Made by a program: the position numbers and the translations under genes. Below, one piece after another: positions 7,697 to 15,635 of a DNA stretch of 19,249 nucleotides. The notes beneath the pieces were generated by a model, which saw only the letters and a list, made by a program, of their open reading frames with translations, made no database searches and was not told where the DNA came from. Every line of letters starts with the position of its first letter. The stretch's first letter is position 1. The DNA comes from CAZALT01 sp964485515 (GTDB lineage Bacteria > Actinomycetota > Acidimicrobiia > Acidimicrobiales > Acidimicrobilacustridaceae): positions 1-19,249 of the forward strand of contig CAZALT010000056.1 of the NCBI GenBank assembly GCA_964485515.1. The letters are read 5' to 3'.

Positions 7697-9901
7697 TCAG
7701 CCGACGAGGACCGGTTCCCGGGGGAGTGGGGGCTCGTCGACCTCGTGGTCGTCGGTGACGAGCCTCTCGCCCTCGATGTCGAGGTTCGGCAGGATCCGGT
7801 CCAGCCACCCGGGCAGCCGCCAGGTGCGGTCGCCGAGCAGGCTGAGCACGGCGGGCACGAACGTCATGCGGATGATGAAGGCGTCGATGGCGACGCCGAC
7901 GGCGAGGCCGAAGCCGATCATCTTGGTGGCGGGGTCGTCGCCGAGGATGAAGGCGGCGAACACGGCGATCATGATGAGGCCGGCGGCGGTGATGACCCGG
8001 GCGCTGTGCTGCACGCCTTGGACGACGGCCTGGCGGGCGTCGCCGCCGTGGACGTAGTCCTCGCGGATCCGGGACACGAGGAACACCTCGTAGTCCATGG
8101 CCAGGCCGAAGAGCACGCCGATGAGCAGGATCGGGAGGAAGCTGATGATCGGACCGGTGGTGTCGAGCCCGAACAGGTCCTTGGCCCAGCCCCACTGGAA
8201 CACGGCGACGACGGCACCGAACGATCCGGCGACCGAGAGCAGGAACCCGGCGACGGCCTTGATCGGCACGAGGATCGAGCGGAAGGCGAGCAGGAGCAGC
8301 ACCAGAGCGAGGCCGACGACCACGAGGATGTAGGTGGGCAGGGCGCTGGCGAGCTTCTCGCTCACGTCGATGCCCAGCGCGGTGGTGCCGGTGACCGAGA
8401 CGTCGACGCCGTCGGAGGTCTCGATGCTGTCGACCGAGTGGCGGATGTCGTGGACGAGGTCGACCGTCTCGGTCGACTCCGGTCCCGTGGTTGGGATGAC
8501 GGTGAGGATGCCGATGTCGCCGGTCGGGCCGAACGCGGTGGTGCCGACCGCCTCGACGTTGTCGAGCGCGGCGAGCCGCTGCTCGACGGCGTTGGCGGTG
8601 GCCTGCGGGTTGGCGCTCTCCCGACCGTCGATCAGCACGATGAGCGGGCCGTTGAACCCGGCCCCCATGCCTTCGGCGAGCAGGTCGTAGGCGCGCCGTT
8701 CGGTGGTGTCGGTGGGCTTGGAGCCGTCACCCGGCAGTCCCATCTGGAGGCTGAGGACGGGCACGGCGAGCAGGAGGAGTCCGACCAGAACGGCGCCGAC
8801 CACGGCGGCCGGACGACGGTTGACGAACCGCCCCCAACGCAGACCCAGGGAGTCCTTGTCCGAGCCGAGACCCTTGTGGACCCGCAGGCCCGGCACCTTG
8901 TACTTGTCGATCGCGTTGCCCGAGAACGCCAGCAGGCTCGGCAGGAGCGTGATGGCGACGAGCACGGCCACGACCACGGTGACCGCGGCGCACAGCCCCA
9001 TCACGGTGAGGAAGGGGATGCCGACGACGGTGAGGCCGACCAGGGCGATGACCACCGTGAGCCCGGCGAACACGACGGCGCTTCCGGCGGTGGCCACCGA
9101 TCGGGCGATCGCCTCCTCGGGGCTCAACCCCGTGCTGAGCTGCTGGCGCACGCGGGTCACGATGAAGAGCGCGTAGTCGATGCCCACGGCGAGGCCCAGC
9201 ATGATCGCCAGCGTCGGAGCGGTCGACGACATGCTGAACATGCCGGTGCCGGCGGTGATGAGCGAGATGCCGATGGCCACGCCGAAGATCGCGTTGAGGA
9301 TCGGCAGGCCGGCGGCGATGAGCGATCCGAACGTGATCAGCAGGACGACGATCGCCACCGCGAGGCCGATGACCTCGGATGAGCTGCTGTGCTCGGCCGC
9401 GGGGAGGGCGTCGCCGCCGAAATCGACCTGGAGGCCCGCGTCGCGAGCGGGATCGGGCGCGGCTTCGAGGGCGTCGGTCGCCGCGAGCGTGAGGTCGGCG
9501 GCGTCGGCGTCGAAGCTCACCGTCGCGAAGGCGATCGTCCCGTCGTCGGAGATGCTGGTAGCCGCGAACGGATCCGACACGCCGGTGACCGATGGGCCGG
9601 CGGCGAGGTTGGCGACCGATGACTCGACGGCGGCTCGGGCGGAGGGTTCGGTGAGCGTCGTGCCCTCGGGCGCGGCGAACACCACGCGGGCAGACGCGCC
9701 TTCGGCGCCCGGCATGGCCTCGCCCATGACGTCGAGGGCCATCTGCGACTCGGTGCCCGGGATGGAGAACGAGTCGTCGGTTGCGCCTGACAGCGTTCCC
9801 GCCGCGATGGCCACGACGATCAGGATCGCCAGCCAGGCGCCGAGCACCCAGCGCCGTAGGCGGGCGGCGAAGCGTCCGAGTCGATACAGGTACTGGGCCA
9901 T
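7697..9901 (-). CDS. MMPL/RND-family transporter
   Basis: 734-aa inner-membrane exporter of the MmpL family (proton-driven export of lipids or small molecules). ATG 9901 is chosen for the GAAGGAG 8 nt upstream; the frame stays open far upstream without coding character. Layout: TM1 near residues 19-37 (WVLGAWLAILIVVAIAAG), an extracytoplasmic domain, a TM2-6 bundle, a cytoplasmic loop with basic residues, TM7, a second extracytoplasmic domain, then the TM8-12 bundle. Both proton-relay Asp-Tyr pairs are present: G-I-D242-Y243-A-L-F in the first half and A-M-D603-Y604-E-V-F in the second. The gene diverges from a TetR gene across 102 bp carrying two dyads, implying inducible export. Cargo is unknown. 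Confidence 0.95.
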   Translation of the reverse strand: MAQYLYRLGRFAARLRRWVLGAWLAILIVVAIAAGTLSGATDDSFSIPGTESQMALDVMGEAMPGAEGASARVVFAAPEGTTLTEPSARAAVESSVANLAAGPSVTGVSDPFAATSISDDGTIAFATVSFDADAADLTLAATDALEAAPDPARDAGLQVDFGGDALPAAEHSSSSEVIGLAVAIVVLLITFGSLIAAGLPILNAIFGVAIGISLITAGTGMFSMSSTAPTLAIMLGLAVGIDYALFIVTRVRQQLSTGLSPEEAIARSVATAGSAVVFAGLTVVIALVGLTVVGIPFLTVMGLCAAVTVVVAVLVAITLLPSLLAFSGNAIDKYKVPGLRVHKGLGSDKDSLGLRWGRFVNRRPAAVVGAVLVGLLLLAVPVLSLQMGLPGDGSKPTDTTERRAYDLLAEGMGAGFNGPLIVLIDGRESANPQATANAVEQRLAALDNVEAVGTTAFGPTGDIGILTVIPTTGPESTETVDLVHDIRHSVDSIETSDGVDVSVTGTTALGIDVSEKLASALPTYILVVVGLALVLLLLAFRSILVPIKAVAGFLLSVAGSFGAVVAVFQWGWAKDLFGLDTTGPIISFLPILLIGVLFGLAMDYEVFLVSRIREDYVHGGDARQAVVQGVQHSARVITAAGLIMIAVFAAFILGDDPATKMIGFGLAVGVAIDAFIIRMTFVPAVLSLLGDRTWRLPGWLDRILPNLDIEGERLVTDDHEVDEPPLPREPVLVG

Positions 9902-9936
9902 GGCGGTTCTCCTTCGAGGCGACCTCTCGACCGTAG

Positions 9937-9967
9937 CGACAGCTCTGTCGGATGTCACTACTGACAT
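9937..9967. promoter_or_regulatory. Two adjacent inverted repeats between MMPL and TetR genes
   Basis: CGACAG-CT-CTGTCG (9937-9950) and ATGTCA-CTAC-TGACAT (9952-9967) are perfect dyads one base apart, each with 6-bp arms. They lie in the 102-bp divergent spacer, 36-67 bp from both start codons. This is the expected place for the operator of the adjacent TetR repressor. Binding is inferred. Confidence 0.6.
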
Positions 9968-10003
9968 GTTGCAGTTCTGGCGGTCGTCGGTCACACTGAG
10001 GGC

Positions 10004-10609
10004 ATGGACGCAGCGACAAGCACGCTCGGGCGGCGCGACCGCAAACGCCACGCCACGCGCCACGCCATCGTCGAGGCCGCCCTCGACCTCTTCGAGCAGC
10101 AGGGCTTCGCCGCCACCACCGTCGACGAGATCGCCGAGCGCGCCGACGTCGCCCAGCGCACCTTCTTCCGGCACTTCCCCACGAAGGAAGCGGTCCTCTT
10201 CCCCGACCGCGAGGACGGCGACCGCGCCTTCCGTGCCGCGGTGGCCGCTCGACCCGCGGGCGAACCGCTCCTCGCCTGCGCCCTCGGCGCGTTCATCACC
10301 GCGCTCGACGAGACCGATGAAGACCACAAGCTCACGGCTCGGCGTCAGGCGATCGTGGTGCAGGAAGGCGCCGCGGGGGAAGAGATCACCTGGACCTCGA
10401 TGGCGGCGGGGCATCGGACGATCGAAGAAGCCCTCGCCGACCACGCGGGCGTGCCTGTCGGCGACGAGCAGGTCCATCTCGTGTCCGGCATAGCGCTGCT
10501 GCTCCTGAGCCAGGCGATGATGGAGTGGTTCACCACCGGCGCCGAGGGTGATGTGGAGGAGATCCTCGCCCGCAAGCTCGGGCATCTTCGCGACGTCGTC
10601 AGCTCGTAG
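10004..10609 (+). CDS. TetR-family regulator of the adjacent MMPL exporter
   Basis: 201-aa protein. The N-terminal HTH is typical: R-H-A-I-V-E-A-A-L-D-L-F, G-F-A-A-T-T-V-D-E-I-A-E-R-A-D-V-A, then R-T-F-F-R-H-F-P-T-K-E near residues 45-60. The helical C-terminal half should bind the inducer. Divergent from the MMPL gene, with two dyads in the shared promoter, so it most likely represses the exporter and itself and responds to a ligand that is exported or toxic. The ATG at 10004 begins the coding-like frame; no strong ribosome-binding site is visible, so a short or leaderless transcript is possible. The inducer cannot be inferred. Confidence 0.92.
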   Translation: MDAATSTLGRRDRKRHATRHAIVEAALDLFEQQGFAATTVDEIAERADVAQRTFFRHFPTKEAVLFPDREDGDRAFRAAVAARPAGEPLLACALGAFITALDETDEDHKLTARRQAIVVQEGAAGEEITWTSMAAGHRTIEEALADHAGVPVGDEQVHLVSGIALLLLSQAMMEWFTTGAEGDVEEILARKLGHLRDVVSS

Positions 10610-10718
10610 TCGGGGTGCGACGCTCACCGCGGCGGGAACCGGCCACGCCAACCTTCCAAGCTCCGAACCATCGAACCTGGCGGGCATCGTCTCTCCCCGA
10701 GTGGGTAAGGAGAGGCGC

Positions 10719-11429
10719 ATGACCGAGCTGCAAGGTGACGCCGTGGGCACCGACGCGGCCGGAAGGCCACGAGCGAGGACGGGATCACCCAGGAGGTCGC
10801 CGACCGAAGCCGGCGGCGGACGGGTCGCGCACATCGGTGGGGAAGAGATCGCCTTCGACGAGCGTGTGCTCGAGCCGCGGCCATGGACGGTCCTCCAGAG
10901 CGAGTGGGCCGCCGAGCTCGCCCCGCTCGTACCGTCCGGGCCGATCCTCGAGGTGTGCTGCGGGGTCGGTCACATCGGCCTCATCGCGGCGAAGCGATCA
11001 GGTCGGTCGCTGGTCCAGGTCGACTGCGACCCCCATGCGTGCGCGTTCGCGCGCGCGAACGCAGCCCAGGCGTCGTGGCTCGATCGGGTCGAGGTGCGGT
11101 GCGCCGACCTCGCCGAGGTGGCGGCCCGATTCGAGCGCTACCCCTTGGTGATCGCCGACCCTCCCTATGTCGCCACGGCACAGGTCGGTCGGTATCCCGA
11201 AGACCCGCTCGTCGCGATCGACGGAGGCGAAGACGGGCTCGACCTGGCTCGATCCTGCCTGGATCTGTTCCGAGCGGTGCTCGACGCGGACGGGCGCGCC
11301 CTGCTCCAGCTCGGCAGCGCCGTCCAGGTCGAAGCCATGGCCGACGCGGCCGCACCGCACCTCGAGCTGCTCGACCAGCGGTCGGCAGGACCGACCCGGC
11401 ACCTGGCGCTGTTCGGGCGGGCGGGCTAG
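10719..11429 (+). CDS. SAM-dependent methyltransferase with DPPY motif (HemK/PrmC- or RsmC-like fold)
   Basis: 236-aa protein from ATG 10719, chosen for AAGGAG 6 nt upstream. The first ~35 residues are polar and look disordered. The Rossmann core shows SAM motif I (I-L77-E-V-C-C-G-V-G-H-I-G), an acidic loop (V-D-C-D-P), and I-A-D147-P-P-Y150. D/N-PP-Y motifs are used by methyltransferases that modify amide or ring nitrogens in protein glutamine, rRNA bases or DNA. The companion domains of PrmC or RsmC are absent, so the target is open; a small-molecule substrate is also possible. It lies 109 bp after the TetR gene and 208 bp before the diiron protein on the same strand, so any link to the latter is only positional. 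Confidence 0.82.
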   Translation: MTELQGDAVGTDAAGRPRARTGSPRRSPTEAGGGRVAHIGGEEIAFDERVLEPRPWTVLQSEWAAELAPLVPSGPILEVCCGVGHIGLIAAKRSGRSLVQVDCDPHACAFARANAAQASWLDRVEVRCADLAEVAARFERYPLVIADPPYVATAQVGRYPEDPLVAIDGGEDGLDLARSCLDLFRAVLDADGRALLQLGSAVQVEAMADAAAPHLELLDQRSAGPTRHLALFGRAG

Positions 11430-11496
11430 ACGCGGTGAGCCCCGAGCGCGCCTGCGGGAGCGGCCGGCACGTCGTCGCTCGACCATCGACCCCTGA

Positions 11497-11591
11497 ACCA
11501 CGAGAACCACGAGGACCACGAGGACCACGAGCTCAGGTGGTAGGCCCAGGTCAGCCAGGTCAGCCAGGTCAGCCCAGGTCGGCCAGGTCAG
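11497..11591. repeat. Two adjacent 9-bp tandem repeat arrays
   Basis: ACCACGAG(A/G/C) is repeated four times at 11497-11532. After a 13-bp break, CCAGGTCAG is repeated five times at 11546-11591, one unit carrying an extra C and a G. They fill most of the 208-bp spacer before the diiron oxidase gene. They do not look like CRISPR (unit too short, no spacers). They could be slippage-prone minisatellites affecting the spacing of a promoter or leader. Confidence 0.85.
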
Positions 11592-11637
11592 CCCGTCCCG
11601 GAATCGGGGCGATCGACATGGAAGTGGAGAGATCGAC

Positions 11638-12666
11638 ATGACGGTGTCCAACCCGACGATCCTGCTATCGACGGCGGGATCGAGCGCGCCGCCCCTGCCG
11701 ACACCCCGGGGGCCGATCAGCGGGTGGTTGATCGAGCGGTTGGGGTCAGATGCCGAGGCGGCGCGTGAGCGTCGTGCGGCGCCCACCTACGAGATCGCCT
11801 GCATCGACACCATCATCGACGACGACGTGCAGCTCGCGCTCTACGTCATCTACGAGCTGTCCTATCGGGGCTTCCAGGGCGTCGACGACCGTTTCGAGTG
11901 GGACCTCGAGGTCGTGGAGCTCCGACTTCGGCTGGAGGACCGGTTCGAGGAGGACCTCCGCCGCCAGGTTGCCTCGGCTCGCCTCGTCGAGAACAGCCGC
12001 TGCGTCGCCGATGTGCTCGCCCGATCACATGGACCGTCCCTGTCCGAGCACTTCGCTCGCCACGGCACCCGCTTCGAGTTCGAGGAGTTCTGCATCCACC
12101 GCTCGGGCTACCAGCTGAAGGAGGCCGATCCGCACAGCTGGGCCCTTCCCCGTCTCACCGGCGCCCGGAAGGCGGCGCTCGTCGAGATCCAGCACGACGA
12201 GTACGGCGGAGGACGGACCGGAGACGCCCACTCCGACATCTACGCCGATCTCCTGGTGGCACTCGGGCTCGACCCGGCCTACGGGGCCTACATCGAGCGG
12301 TTCCCGGCCATCACGCTCGCCACGAGCAACCTCGCGTCGTTGTTCGGGCTGCACCGCAGGCTGCTGCCCGCCCTGCTCGGGCATCTCGCGGCGTTCGAGA
12401 TGACCTCGGTGGGGCCGATGACGCGCTACCGGTCGGCGGTCGATCGGCTCGGCCTCGGCGACGTGGTGGGCCGCTTCTACGACGTGCACATCGAGGCGGA
12501 CCTCCACCACGGGGAGCTGGCGTCGGACCAACTCGTCGGTGGCTCCACCGACGATCTCGACGTCGGCGAGGTCTGCTTCGGTGCCGCGGCGTTGACGCTC
12601 GTCGAGGACCGCTTCACGCGCCACCTGCTCGACAGCTGGGAGGGTGGGGCGTCATCGCTGCGATGA
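11638..12666 (+). CDS. Heme-oxygenase-like diiron (iron-containing redox enzyme) family protein
   Basis: 342-aa mainly helical protein. The C-terminal ~200 residues carry a full candidate metal-ligand set for heme-oxygenase-like diiron oxidases (the fold of UndA, SznF and BesC): E183-x-x-H186 in E-I-Q-H-D-E-Y-G-G-G, E254 in A-A-F-E-M, and H284-x-x-x-D288-x-x-H291. Known members use O2 for N-oxygenation, C-C cleavage or decarboxylative desaturation of amino or fatty acids. The N-terminal ~110 residues hold an acidic helical segment rich in E/D-R-x-E. The start at 11638 follows GGAGA at 7 nt; an ATG at 11620 is out of frame. It follows the methyltransferase and a repeat-filled spacer and ends inside a hairpin. 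Family likely, reaction unknown. Confidence 0.82.
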   Translation: MTVSNPTILLSTAGSSAPPLPTPRGPISGWLIERLGSDAEAARERRAAPTYEIACIDTIIDDDVQLALYVIYELSYRGFQGVDDRFEWDLEVVELRLRLEDRFEEDLRRQVASARLVENSRCVADVLARSHGPSLSEHFARHGTRFEFEEFCIHRSGYQLKEADPHSWALPRLTGARKAALVEIQHDEYGGGRTGDAHSDIYADLLVALGLDPAYGAYIERFPAITLATSNLASLFGLHRRLLPALLGHLAAFEMTSVGPMTRYRSAVDRLGLGDVVGRFYDVHIEADLHHGELASDQLVGGSTDDLDVGEVCFGAAALTLVEDRFTRHLLDSWEGGASSLR

Positions 12667-12676
12667 CTCCCCACCC
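12642..12676. terminator. Strong hairpin over the stop codon, probably bidirectional
   Basis: GGGTGGGG-C-GTCATCG (12642-12657) pairs with CGATGAC-T-CCCCACCC (12661-12676): 15 bp with one C/T mismatch and a 3-nt loop. The stop TGA of the diiron oxidase gene (12664-12666) lies in the right arm. The convergent substrate-binding gene ends 53 bp away, so the hairpin can serve both strands. There is no T-tract. Confidence 0.7.
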
Positions 12677-12684
12677 CTTACACG

Positions 12685-12725
12685 GCTGGCCCTGATACCG
12701 CTGGCCCTGACATTGCTGGGCCCGA
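12685..12725. repeat. Three imperfect 15-bp tandem repeats
   Basis: GCTGGCCCTGA recurs at 12685 and 12700, with a variant GCTGGGCCCGA at 12715, giving a 15-bp period. The repeats fill the short spacer between the hairpin and the end of the convergent lipoprotein gene. Confidence 0.7.
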
Positions 12726-12728
12726 CCC

Positions 12729-14006
12729 TTACTGGAACAGGGCGTCGGAGTTCTCGAGCGTGTAGGTCGTAGCTTCGCCGTCGCCGTCGAGCTCGGTGCG
12801 CAGCCACTGGTTGGAGCACACGGCGGGGAGCGCGGGAGCTGCCGTGCCTCCGCACTGGAAGGTGGCGCCACCTCCCGCCGGCGTCGGAGTCTCCTCCATC
12901 GCCTTGATGGTGGCGGCGACCGTCTCTGTGGTGATCTCGCCGGTGATGCCGGCGAGGGCGGCGAACAGGGCGCCGCTGACGCCGTAGCCACCGACGGCCT
13001 GCGTGGTGGCCAGGTCCTTGATGTCCTTGCCGAAGGCGTCCATCACGGCCAGGTACTTCTGGTAGGTGGGATCCTCGACCGCGCCGATGGCGTAGTTGCT
13101 CATGATGGTGATGCCCTCGAGCTGGCCGGGCATTGCTTCGCGGGTGGCGTCGGTTATGCACTGGCTGACCACGGTGATCTCGCCCTCGTAGCCAACTGCG
13201 GCCAGGCCCTGGAACGCCGCGATGCAGAACGCGTCGTTGCCGATCACCTGCGTCACCCCAGCTCCGCTGCTGGCCACGGTCTGCATCTGCGACGCCATGT
13301 CGGCGGTGCCGATCGGGACGCGGATGACCTCGTACTCGTAGCCCGCCTCTTCGAGGAGCACGGCGCCGTCGCCTTCGATGATGTCGACGGCCTGGGGGAT
13401 GTCGATGACGACGAACGCGATCTTCTTCGTTTCCGTCTCCTCAGCCACGGCGATCGGCAGCGTGAGCGAGGTGAGCGGGTTGAAGCCGATGAACGTCGAC
13501 TGGGTGTCCTGCTCGTACTGGTCGCCGACGCCCGAGCGGAGGAAGGTCGGCACCCCTGCCCCGTGAAGCGTCGTCCAGAGCGCTTCGAGCTGGGCGACCT
13601 GGGGGACGGCGACCGCGACCACGTCCTCGGCGATGAACATGTTGGCGCAGTCGACCGCCACGGCTGGATCGCCCTTGGCCTCGCAGGTCACGACCTCGAT
13701 CGGTCGACCGCCGATGCCGCCCTGGTGCTGGTTGAAGTACGCCGCGGTGGCCTGCGCGGTGCGCAGCTCGTCGGTGTTGTCGTAGGCGTCGGTGGCGCCG
13801 TCGGACACCACGCCGATCTTGACCGGGTCGCCCACCGCGACGTTGTCGGGCCCGAGGAGGTCGGCGATGGGCTGGGTGCTCACCGAGGACTCGGTGTCGT
13901 CGTCGGTGCTGGTGTCATCGCTCTCGGCGCAGGCGGTCGCACCGAGCGCCAGGAGCGCGCAGGCGACGATCGCCCCAACCGTGCGTGTGCGTCGAACGTG
14001 TCCCAT
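12729..14006 (-). CDS. ABC transporter substrate-binding lipoprotein (Leu/Ile/Val-binding type, Peripla_BP_6), paralog A
   Basis: 425-aa exported lipoprotein. ATG 14006 is chosen because it begins a signal peptide: M-G-H-V-R-R-T-R basic start, a hydrophobic core, then G-A-T-A-C26 as a somewhat weak lipobox, followed by an acidic Ser/Thr/Asp linker. The mature part has type I periplasmic-binding features: V-K-I-G-V-V-S-D-G, I-G-G-R-P-I-E-V-V-T-C-E and A-V-D-C-A-N. It is a close paralog of the protein at 14270-15568 throughout, including the C-terminal Q-C-G-G-(T/S)-A-A-P and N-Q-W-L-R-T-E-L segments. The two genes are head to head across 263 bp. No permease or ATPase is in the window, so it may supply a remote transporter or act as a sensor. 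Ligand unknown. Confidence 0.9.
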   Translation of the reverse strand: MGHVRRTRTVGAIVACALLALGATACAESDDTSTDDDTESSVSTQPIADLLGPDNVAVGDPVKIGVVSDGATDAYDNTDELRTAQATAAYFNQHQGGIGGRPIEVVTCEAKGDPAVAVDCANMFIAEDVVAVAVPQVAQLEALWTTLHGAGVPTFLRSGVGDQYEQDTQSTFIGFNPLTSLTLPIAVAEETETKKIAFVVIDIPQAVDIIEGDGAVLLEEAGYEYEVIRVPIGTADMASQMQTVASSGAGVTQVIGNDAFCIAAFQGLAAVGYEGEITVVSQCITDATREAMPGQLEGITIMSNYAIGAVEDPTYQKYLAVMDAFGKDIKDLATTQAVGGYGVSGALFAALAGITGEITTETVAATIKAMEETPTPAGGGATFQCGGTAAPALPAVCSNQWLRTELDGDGEATTYTLENSDALFQ

Positions 14007-14269
14007 CGGTGCTACCCCCGTTGTGTTGCCTGAACGCCCGTGACAGTAGATCGGCCGCTGAGACGATGGAAAGCGAAACATCTAGACTTTTCGAGATCCA
14101 AGGATGGTGTCGTCGGTGGTTCGAGAACGTTCGCTCTCGTGCGGCTGCACAGCGCCGGCGATTTCGGTGTGGAATGCTTCTGCTGTCGAGTCGGTCGGTG
14201 CGAGCTCTGCCGGGGGCAGGGTGTTGCGGGCCTTCTCGTGCGATACACACCGACAACAGGGGGAACAGG
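14007..14269. promoter_or_regulatory. Divergent promoter region of the paired substrate-binding genes
   Basis: 263-bp spacer between start codons of two paralogous lipoprotein genes; no gene is seen in it. Both leaders end in a similar stretch, ACAAC-(A)-GGGGG-(T/A)-A, 10-14 nt before the ATG, consistent with duplication of gene plus leader. A perfect GAACGTTC palindrome lies at 14125-14132. The sequence around 14070-14100 is locally AT-richer than its surroundings, a plausible promoter location. No -35/-10 pair is assigned. Confidence 0.45.
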
Positions 14270-15568
14270 ATGATGGAGCGCTCGAGTGCCACAGGCGCGC
14301 GTGCAGGCCGATCGAAGAGGTTTCTGGCGGTAGCTGCCGTCGCGATGCTGGCCGTCACGGCCGGCTGCAGCGACGACGACGGCGGCGAAGAGGGAACCGG
14401 CAACAACACCGATGACACCATCGCTGAGGCTGCGAGCCTGCTCGGCCCCGAGAACCTCGCCACGGGCGATCCGATCAAGGTCGGGTTCTTCTCCGACGGG
14501 GTGACCGAGGCGTTCGACAACACCGACGAGCTCCGAGCCGCCGAAGCCACGACGGAGTACGTCAACACGCACATGGGGGGCATCGCCGGTCGACCGATCG
14601 AGCTGGTCACCTGTGAGACGGCCGGCGATGCGGCGAAGGCGGTCGACTGCGCCAACAAGTTCATCACCGAGGGCGTCGTCGTCGTCACCCAGTCGCAGTC
14701 GGCCGCGGCCGGTTCGGTGTGGGAGCCGCTGCACGCGGCCGGCATCCCGACGTTCTTCACCCAGGCGAACAGCCCGGAGATGGAGGTCGATCCCAACAGC
14801 TTCATGGTGTTCAACCCGTCTGCGGTGTTCTTCGGACTGCCGATCGCCGTGGCTGAGTCGGAGGACACGAAGAAGATCGCGTTCGTCGTCATCGACGTGC
14901 CGCAGGCTGTCGAGATCATCGAGCAGAACGGCGAGATCCTCACCGAAGCCGGTTACGAGTACGAACTGGTGCGGGTCCCGATCGGAACGGCCGACATGAC
15001 CGCCCAGATGCAGCTCGTGGCCAGCAGCGGTGCGGGCGTGGCCCACGTCGTCGGCAACGATGCCTTCTGCATCGCCGCCTTCCAGGGTCTCAACGCCGTC
15101 GCCTACCAGGGCGCGACCTCGGCCATCAGCCAGTGCTTCACCGACGCGACCCGTGAGGCGATGCCCCAGGGGCTCGAAGGCATCAACGTGCTCTCGACCC
15201 TCGCGCTCGGCGCGACCGACGACCCGTCCTACCAGCTGTTCCAGGCCGTGATGACCGAGTACGGCACGAACGTCTCCGACGTCGACAACCTGACGTCGCT
15301 CGGCGGCTACGCCGCCATCGCCTCGCTCGCCACCGCGCTGCAAGACCTCTCCGGTGAGGTCACGATGGAGACCGTGGTGAGCGCCATCAAGGCGATGCCC
15401 GAGTCCGAGTACCCGGGCGGCGGTGGCATGACCTACCAGTGCGGTGGTTCGGCCGCCCCGGCCTCGCCCGCGGTGTGCACCAACCAGTGGCTGCGCACCG
15501 AGCTCGACGCCGCGGGGAATCCGACCGCCTACACGGTCGAGGACTCCTCGGCGCTCTTCGACGCGTAG
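14270..15568 (+). CDS. ABC transporter substrate-binding lipoprotein (Leu/Ile/Val-binding type, Peripla_BP_6), paralog B
   Basis: 432-aa exported lipoprotein. Tandem ATG codons at 14270 and 14273 follow GGGGGAACAGG; the open frame extends further upstream without a signal-peptide start, so I use 14270. The signal is basic (R-S-K-R), then a hydrophobic core ending in a clean lipobox T-A-G-C33. The mature protein starts with an acidic Asp/Glu/Asn linker, then I-K-V-G-F-F-S-D-G-V-T-E-A-F-D-N-T-D-E-L, a segment nearly repeated in paralog A. It is expected to be anchored outside the membrane and to bind a small ligand, possibly an amino-acid-like or amide compound. Transporter partners are absent. 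A strong hairpin follows 34 bp after the stop. Confidence 0.92.
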   Translation: MMERSSATGARAGRSKRFLAVAAVAMLAVTAGCSDDDGGEEGTGNNTDDTIAEAASLLGPENLATGDPIKVGFFSDGVTEAFDNTDELRAAEATTEYVNTHMGGIAGRPIELVTCETAGDAAKAVDCANKFITEGVVVVTQSQSAAAGSVWEPLHAAGIPTFFTQANSPEMEVDPNSFMVFNPSAVFFGLPIAVAESEDTKKIAFVVIDVPQAVEIIEQNGEILTEAGYEYELVRVPIGTADMTAQMQLVASSGAGVAHVVGNDAFCIAAFQGLNAVAYQGATSAISQCFTDATREAMPQGLEGINVLSTLALGATDDPSYQLFQAVMTEYGTNVSDVDNLTSLGGYAAIASLATALQDLSGEVTMETVVSAIKAMPESEYPGGGGMTYQCGGSAAPASPAVCTNQWLRTELDAAGNPTAYTVEDSSALFDA

Positions 15569-15602
15569 GCCCCGAGCCACCGCGCCAGCGGACGAGTGAA
15601 CC

Positions 15603-15635
15603 GAGAGGCCCCCTGCATCACGTGGGGGGCCTCTC
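15603..15635 (+). terminator. Perfect 11-bp stem-loop after the substrate-binding gene
   Basis: GAGAGGCCCCC (15603-15613) pairs perfectly with GGGGGCCTCTC (15625-15635) around an 11-nt loop, 34 bp after the stop of the lipoprotein gene. The right arm runs into three degenerate copies of a CTCTCC(G/A)CGTTG(A/G)GG-like unit (about 15631-15680). There is no T-tract; it is likely a factor-independent-like terminator or 3' stabiliser. Confidence 0.65.

Noticed and set aside
7493..9382. Long plus-strand open frame rich in Asp, Glu, His and Gly over the MMPL gene
   Set aside because: The MMPL protein on the other strand has clear membrane segments and both Asp-Tyr motifs; the low-complexity composition is an antisense artefact.
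9902..10834. N-terminal extension of the MMPL frame upstream of 9901
   Set aside because: It overlaps the divergent TetR gene entirely; the start at 9901 has a strong ribosome-binding site and immediately precedes the first membrane segment.
11497..11591. The 9-bp arrays considered as part of a Val/Leu-rich minus-strand or Pro/Gly-rich plus-strand protein
   Set aside because: Any 9-bp repeat gives periodic peptides in all frames; no start, ribosome-binding site or non-repetitive domain accompanies them.
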